From Lachnospiraceae bacterium (lineage in GTDB: Bacteria > Bacillota > Clostridia > Lachnospirales > Lachnospiraceae), in the NCBI GenBank assembly GCA_015056795.1, contig SVFO01000006.1, positions 73,658 through 137,657 on the forward strand: a stretch of DNA of 64,000 bases, given 5' to 3'. Of this stretch, positions 61,269-64,000 are shown piece by piece. The notes below the pieces were generated by a model, which made no database searches, was not told the origin of the DNA, and saw only the letters and a list, made by a program, of their open reading frames with translations. Within the stretch, counting starts at the first letter, position 1. Each line of letters starts with the position of its first letter. Position numbers and translations under genes: made by a program.

Positions 61269-61838
61269 ATGAAGAAGGTAGCGGTGATATGGTCAAGCCC
61301 CAACGTTGACGGGCTCACGGCATCCTGTAAAAATCAATTTATACAGGGGCTTGCGGAGGCAGGCGCGCAGGTAGAAGAGATTCACCTGAACAAGAAAAAA
61401 ATAGAGCATTGCAGGGCATGCGGCAATGGTTGGGGAACCTGCAACAAGACTGGTTCCTGTGTCCTGCAGGACGACTTTGCGGAGATTTATCAGACACTTG
61501 CGGAGGCTGACGGCATCGTTTGGATCAGCGCGGTTTACTGGTCGGACATGACGGAATGCTTTAAGGCATTTTTCGACAGACTTCGCAGATGTGACGCCAC
61601 CAAGAATCACTTTTTGGCAGAAAAGCGCTGCATTCTCATGGCGTGCGCCGGCGGCACGGGGCGCGGGACGATTGAGTGCCTGACGCAGCTAGAGAGAGGC
61701 CTCACGCACATGGGCATGCGCGTCTATGACCGCATCTCTGTCGTGAGATATAACAAGGACTATGTGCTTCCAATGCTTCCAGAGGCAGGGAAGACATATG
61801 CGAACATCCTGGAGACGGGATTTAACATGTATTATTAG
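61269..61838 (+). CDS. Flavodoxin-family NAD(P)H-dependent FMN reductase / iron-sulfur flavoprotein-like
   Basis: Flavoprotein of 189 residues. ATG 61269 is chosen because GAGGAGGTAGCAAGG precedes it; an in-frame start at 61236 has no site. The start VAVIWSSPNVDGLTA corresponds to the FMN phosphate-binding loop of the NADPH-dependent FMN reductase fold. The Cys-rich stretch CRACGNGWGTCNKTGSC near residues 46-62 resembles the cluster-binding motif of iron-sulfur flavoproteins (C-x2-C-x-n-C), with spacing as in many clostridial relatives. WISAVYWSDMTECFKAFFDR follows as usual. It probably carries out electron transfer or reduction of a small molecule. It lies 47 bases before an aldo-keto reductase gene, possibly one operon. 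Confidence 0.85.
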   Translation: MKKVAVIWSSPNVDGLTASCKNQFIQGLAEAGAQVEEIHLNKKKIEHCRACGNGWGTCNKTGSCVLQDDFAEIYQTLAEADGIVWISAVYWSDMTECFKAFFDRLRRCDATKNHFLAEKRCILMACAGGTGRGTIECLTQLERGLTHMGMRVYDRISVVRYNKDYVLPMLPEAGKTYANILETGFNMYY

Positions 61839-61885
61839 GTTGATGGGCGTGAGATGGCGCACCGTCGGATTGGAGGGAACGAAAA

Positions 61886-62815
61886 ATGAAAATGCTCAAT
61901 GTTGTAAATGGACCGCAGAATGTGTCAGCTATTATTCAGGGCTGTATGAGAATGCCGAGCCTTTCAAAGGAGGATGCGGCAAAGGTGATTCGCACCGCCT
62001 ATGATTGTGGTGTCAATTTCTATGATCACGCCACCTGTTACGGAAAAGACGGTGAGGCGGAGACTCGGTTTGCGGAAGCATTTCCGTTGACGGGTATCAA
62101 GAGAGAGGACGTTTTTATTCAGAGCAAATGCGGTCTGTGCTTTGACAGAAATGAGTTTGACTGGACAAAGGAAAATATTCTTTCAAGCGTGGATGACAGC
62201 CTTCGTCGTCTGAAGGTGGACTATCTGGATGCCCTTCTCCTTCACAGACCGGATGTTTTGTTTGATCCGGAGGAAGTGGCGGCCGCGTTTGATGAGTTGG
62301 AAAAGGCTGGAAAGGTGCGTTTCTTTGGCGTGAGCAATCTAGTTCCCATGCAGATTGAGCTTCTGAAAAAGTTCGTAAAGCAGCCACTTGTCTTTAATCA
62401 GGTGCAGCTTTCCCTGGAACAGTCCCAGCTGATCGATCAGGCGCTCTACATGAATAATAAGTCTACCGAATTCTCCATCAATCGCGATGGAAATGCCTTG
62501 GATTACTGTCGTCTGAAGGATATTACCATTCAGGCATGGTCGCCCTTGCAGTTTGGCATGTTTGGTGGTTCCTTCATCGATCATCCTGATTTCCCGAAGC
62601 TGAATCAGACCCTTGCCGAAATTGCGGACCGCGAGAAGGTTTCCAAGGCAGCAGTTGCCATTGCGTGGATCCTTCGTCATCCTGCAAAGATGCAGACCAT
62701 CATCGGAACCATGAATCCCGGGCATGTCAAGGATGCCTGCGCTGCAACCAAGGTTCAGCTGTCACATCATGATTGGTATGCGCTGTACCTTGCAGCTGGG
62801 AAGTATCTACCCTGA
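61886..62815 (+). CDS. Aldo/keto reductase (YdhF-like)
   Basis: NAD(P)H-dependent oxidoreductase of 309 residues, starting at an ATG after TTGGAGGGAACGAAA. The active-site set is in order: Asp and Tyr in NFYDHATCYG, Lys in IQSKCGL and His in LLLHRPD, with the (beta/alpha)8 cofactor part ending IIGTMNPGHV. It matches the COG4989/YdhF group of AKRs. Substrate is probably an aldehyde or ketone, unknown. It shares orientation with the flavoprotein gene upstream. Confidence 0.92.
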   Translation: MKMLNVVNGPQNVSAIIQGCMRMPSLSKEDAAKVIRTAYDCGVNFYDHATCYGKDGEAETRFAEAFPLTGIKREDVFIQSKCGLCFDRNEFDWTKENILSSVDDSLRRLKVDYLDALLLHRPDVLFDPEEVAAAFDELEKAGKVRFFGVSNLVPMQIELLKKFVKQPLVFNQVQLSLEQSQLIDQALYMNNKSTEFSINRDGNALDYCRLKDITIQAWSPLQFGMFGGSFIDHPDFPKLNQTLAEIADREKVSKAAVAIAWILRHPAKMQTIIGTMNPGHVKDACAATKVQLSHHDWYALYLAAGKYLP

Positions 62816-62957
62816 TCTACCCTCGTTAGACGTGCAGCTGGAATATGTATTATGAAGATTCAAATACAAAAGATAATGGTTGACAAAATAAATGACATAG
62901 ATTATTGTAAGCTTAGTGTTAGATAGAACACAAATCTTAGAAAGAGAGGTAACAGTC

Positions 62958-63044
62958 ATGTTGATTATGCTTTGGATTCGTTCCAGTCAGTGCAAACTAA
63001 ATATCGAATCCCAATTGTCAGTTACCTCGATGAACCTACAGTAG
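62958..63044 (+). CDS. Leader peptide of the ABC-F attenuator, 28 residues
   Basis: ATG 62958 to TAG 63044, with an AGAGAGGTAACAGTC site that the first hairpin would hide. It begins MLIMLWIRSSQ. Ribosome stalling on it by an antibiotic would release or rearrange the downstream hairpins and prevent termination at 63113. Confidence 0.6.
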   Translation: MLIMLWIRSSQCKLNIESQLSVTSMNLQ

Positions 63045-63085
63045 TTCGAAATAGTGGCTATTATTTTGATACCTTGCTTATGTTT

Positions 63086-63113
63086 GCCGTGGCTGATTTG
63101 CCACGGCTTTTTT
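63086..63113 (+). terminator. Rho-independent terminator of the leader
   Basis: An 8-bp perfect stem GCCGTGGC/GCCACGGC with a six-base loop and six T, 45 bases before the start of the remaining ABC-F frame. Confidence 0.85.
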
Positions 63114-63158
63114 GCGCAATACGGAGTTTTTTTCCCTACTTGATTTGCGGTACGGTCG

Positions 63159-63623
63159 TTGGGATTCCTTATTTGGTTTTGCACTTACGGATGCGGGAAG
63201 AGCACGCTGCTAAGAATTATTTTAGGAGAATTAGATAACGAAGACATAAGCTATGTTGATGGCATTCGAATGGCATATGCTTCCCAGATTCCGAAGTGGG
63301 ACAAGGGAAGCATTGAGGAGCTCATTCCGCCAGAGAATAAAAGGGTTTTCGACAGAACCTGCGATGCATTTGATCTTCCGAAGGATATGTATACAAGACC
63401 CTTGGAAACCTTCAGCTCTGGTGAACTTAGAAAGATCGATCTTGCCAGGGCATTAAGCCAACCCAGTGACATATTGATCTTGGATGAGCCGCTGAATTAC
63501 ATGGACTATCTGTTTAAGATGCAACTGCGGAAGGCATTGGTGGAACAAGCGGTTACCCTAATCTTCGTAGAACATGATCGAGAGTTTGGCAAAGCAGTCG
63601 CCACAAAGACATTATATTTGTGA
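63159..63623 (+). pseudogene. 5'-truncated ABC-F protein (second ATPase domain only)
   Basis: The frame runs from about TTG 63159 for 154 residues. It opens in the middle of a Walker A loop (GCGKSTLLRIILGEL), then has YASQIPKWDKGS, the signature FSSGELRKIDLARAL, Walker B ILILDEPLNYMD and FVEHDREFGKAVA. The signature and the EHDREF ending match the second ATPase domain of ABC-F ribosome-protection proteins such as Lsa/Vga. The first domain and linker, about 330 residues, are missing, although the regulatory leader is still present. It cannot confer ribosome protection. Confidence 0.75.
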
Positions 63624-63654
63624 TCGATTCTTGTGTCATCCTCAAAGGTTCAAA

Positions 63655-63683
63655 TTGACCACAGTTTCCAATTTTGATATACT
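63655..63683 (+). promoter_or_regulatory. Promoter, GTYTCC-spacer type
   Basis: TTGACC (63655-63660) and TATACT (63678-63683) are 17 bases apart; the spacer ACAGTTTCCAATTTTGA is nearly that of 56926-56942. It should drive the gene at 63759 and whatever lies beyond the window. Confidence 0.65.
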
Positions 63684-63758
63684 AAAATACTAGGGATACC
63701 ATTTATTCCAATTATGGGTTTTGAGAGAATGTGTTTCAGGATAAGAGAAACATGATCA

Positions 63759-63974
63759 ATGAGGGAGCGGTTATGGAAGGATTTAATGGACATGTATTGT
63801 ACCTATTCTGACGATGGCAAGACATTGACGGTACCCATCAGTAAATTTGATCATAAAATCGGGGACTACAAGTATTGTCGATGTGAGTATGAAACCGAAG
63901 GATATACCTTGGTGAGCCGGACGGAAATCTCTTACGAAGAGATGGATCAGTGGACCGATTCGAAGGAAGCTTGA
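63759..63974 (+). CDS. Hypothetical protein, 71 residues
   Basis: Small acidic protein with its own promoter. ATG 63759 gives 71 residues; ATG 63786, which has GGAAGG at better distance, gives 62. The sequence includes YCTYSDDGKTLTVPISKFDH and ends in a Glu/Asp-rich helix (ISYEEMDQWTDSK). No family was recognised. Its promoter is of the same type as that of the lipoprotein gene at 57034. Confidence 0.5.
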   Translation: MRERLWKDLMDMYCTYSDDGKTLTVPISKFDHKIGDYKYCRCEYETEGYTLVSRTEISYEEMDQWTDSKEA

Positions 63975-64000
63975 TTAAGAAAGCCTTAGATATCCCTGGA

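Larger units (their letters stand above)
62945..63113 (+). promoter_or_regulatory. Attenuator leader with leader peptide and terminator
   Basis: GAGGTAAC (62945-62952) pairs with GTTACCTC (63021-63028), and inside it GGATTCG (62974-62980) with CGAATCC (63005-63011). A terminator follows: GCCGTGGC (63086-63093) with GCCACGGC (63100-63107) and six T. A 28-residue leader peptide is encoded across the first stem. This build is typical of ribosome-mediated attenuators before ABC-F resistance genes, and an ABC-F fragment does follow. Confidence 0.75.

Noticed and set aside
1-64000. tRNA or rRNA genes, replication origin
   Set aside because: No cloverleaf with conserved TTCRA loop, rRNA segment or DnaA-box cluster was noticed; a covariance-model scan was not possible here.

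Overview
The window looks like a chromosomal segment of an anaerobic Firmicute of class Clostridia, most likely Lachnospiraceae. This is inferred from the gene families (amino-acid importers with substrate-binding protein and permease fused, DUF5696 and YIP1 genes beside sugar importers, a PdaA-type spore-cortex enzyme, a GH5 lipoprotein), frequent GTG/TTG starts with strong AGGAGG sites, and moderate GC. No rRNA, tRNA or CRISPR array was seen. Almost everything is on the + strand.

Region by region. (1) 1-3859: the 3' part of an FtsX-type permease and two ABC ATPases, the second ending in an AbrB-like domain; a terminator and promoter follow. (2) 4191-17559: a large extracellular-saccharide operon with two binding-protein/permease sets, an NHL-repeat membrane protein, a YIP1 protein and a membrane-anchored DUF5696 protein, and no ATPase of its own. 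A GH5 glycanase lipoprotein follows at 17779. (3) 19255-25051: a subtilase, a PdaA-like deacetylase, a convergent CbiT-like methyltransferase and guaA. (4) 25180-39470: an accessory, decayed region. It holds two arrays of a 62/63-bp hairpin repeat, a nuclease-like gene, GNAT acetyltransferases, a metallophosphoesterase, an acyltransferase/DUF998/XRE-AbrB/S41 cluster, a MerR regulator, and many truncated or chimeric genes. (5) 39658-45771: two amino-acid binding-protein/permease fusions whose binding-domain lobes are in swapped order, a GlnQ-type ATPase and a MATE transporter; the last two each end in an RsbW/GHKL-like ATPase domain. (6) 46276-50805: a second sugar importer with its own MsmX/UgpC-type ATPase, which could also energise the ATPase-less importers. 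(7) 50969-63974: a mixed region with an OB-fold-like lipoprotein, two TetR regulons with visible operators, a glycosyltransferase/acyltransferase pair, a Nudix hydrolase, large uncharacterised surface proteins, a flavoprotein, an aldo-keto reductase, and an attenuator leader upstream of a beheaded ABC-F gene.

How the parts work together. The saccharide operon and GH5 enzyme suggest cell-surface capture, trimming and import of an oligosaccharide. The most interesting undescribed candidates are the DUF5696/NHL/YIP1 dual-importer locus, the transporters carrying RsbW-like domains, the 62-bp hairpin-repeat arrays, and a promoter type found three times with a conserved spacer motif. Many genes here are scars with internal deletions or fused ends, which points either to a deletion-prone genome or to a composite assembly.
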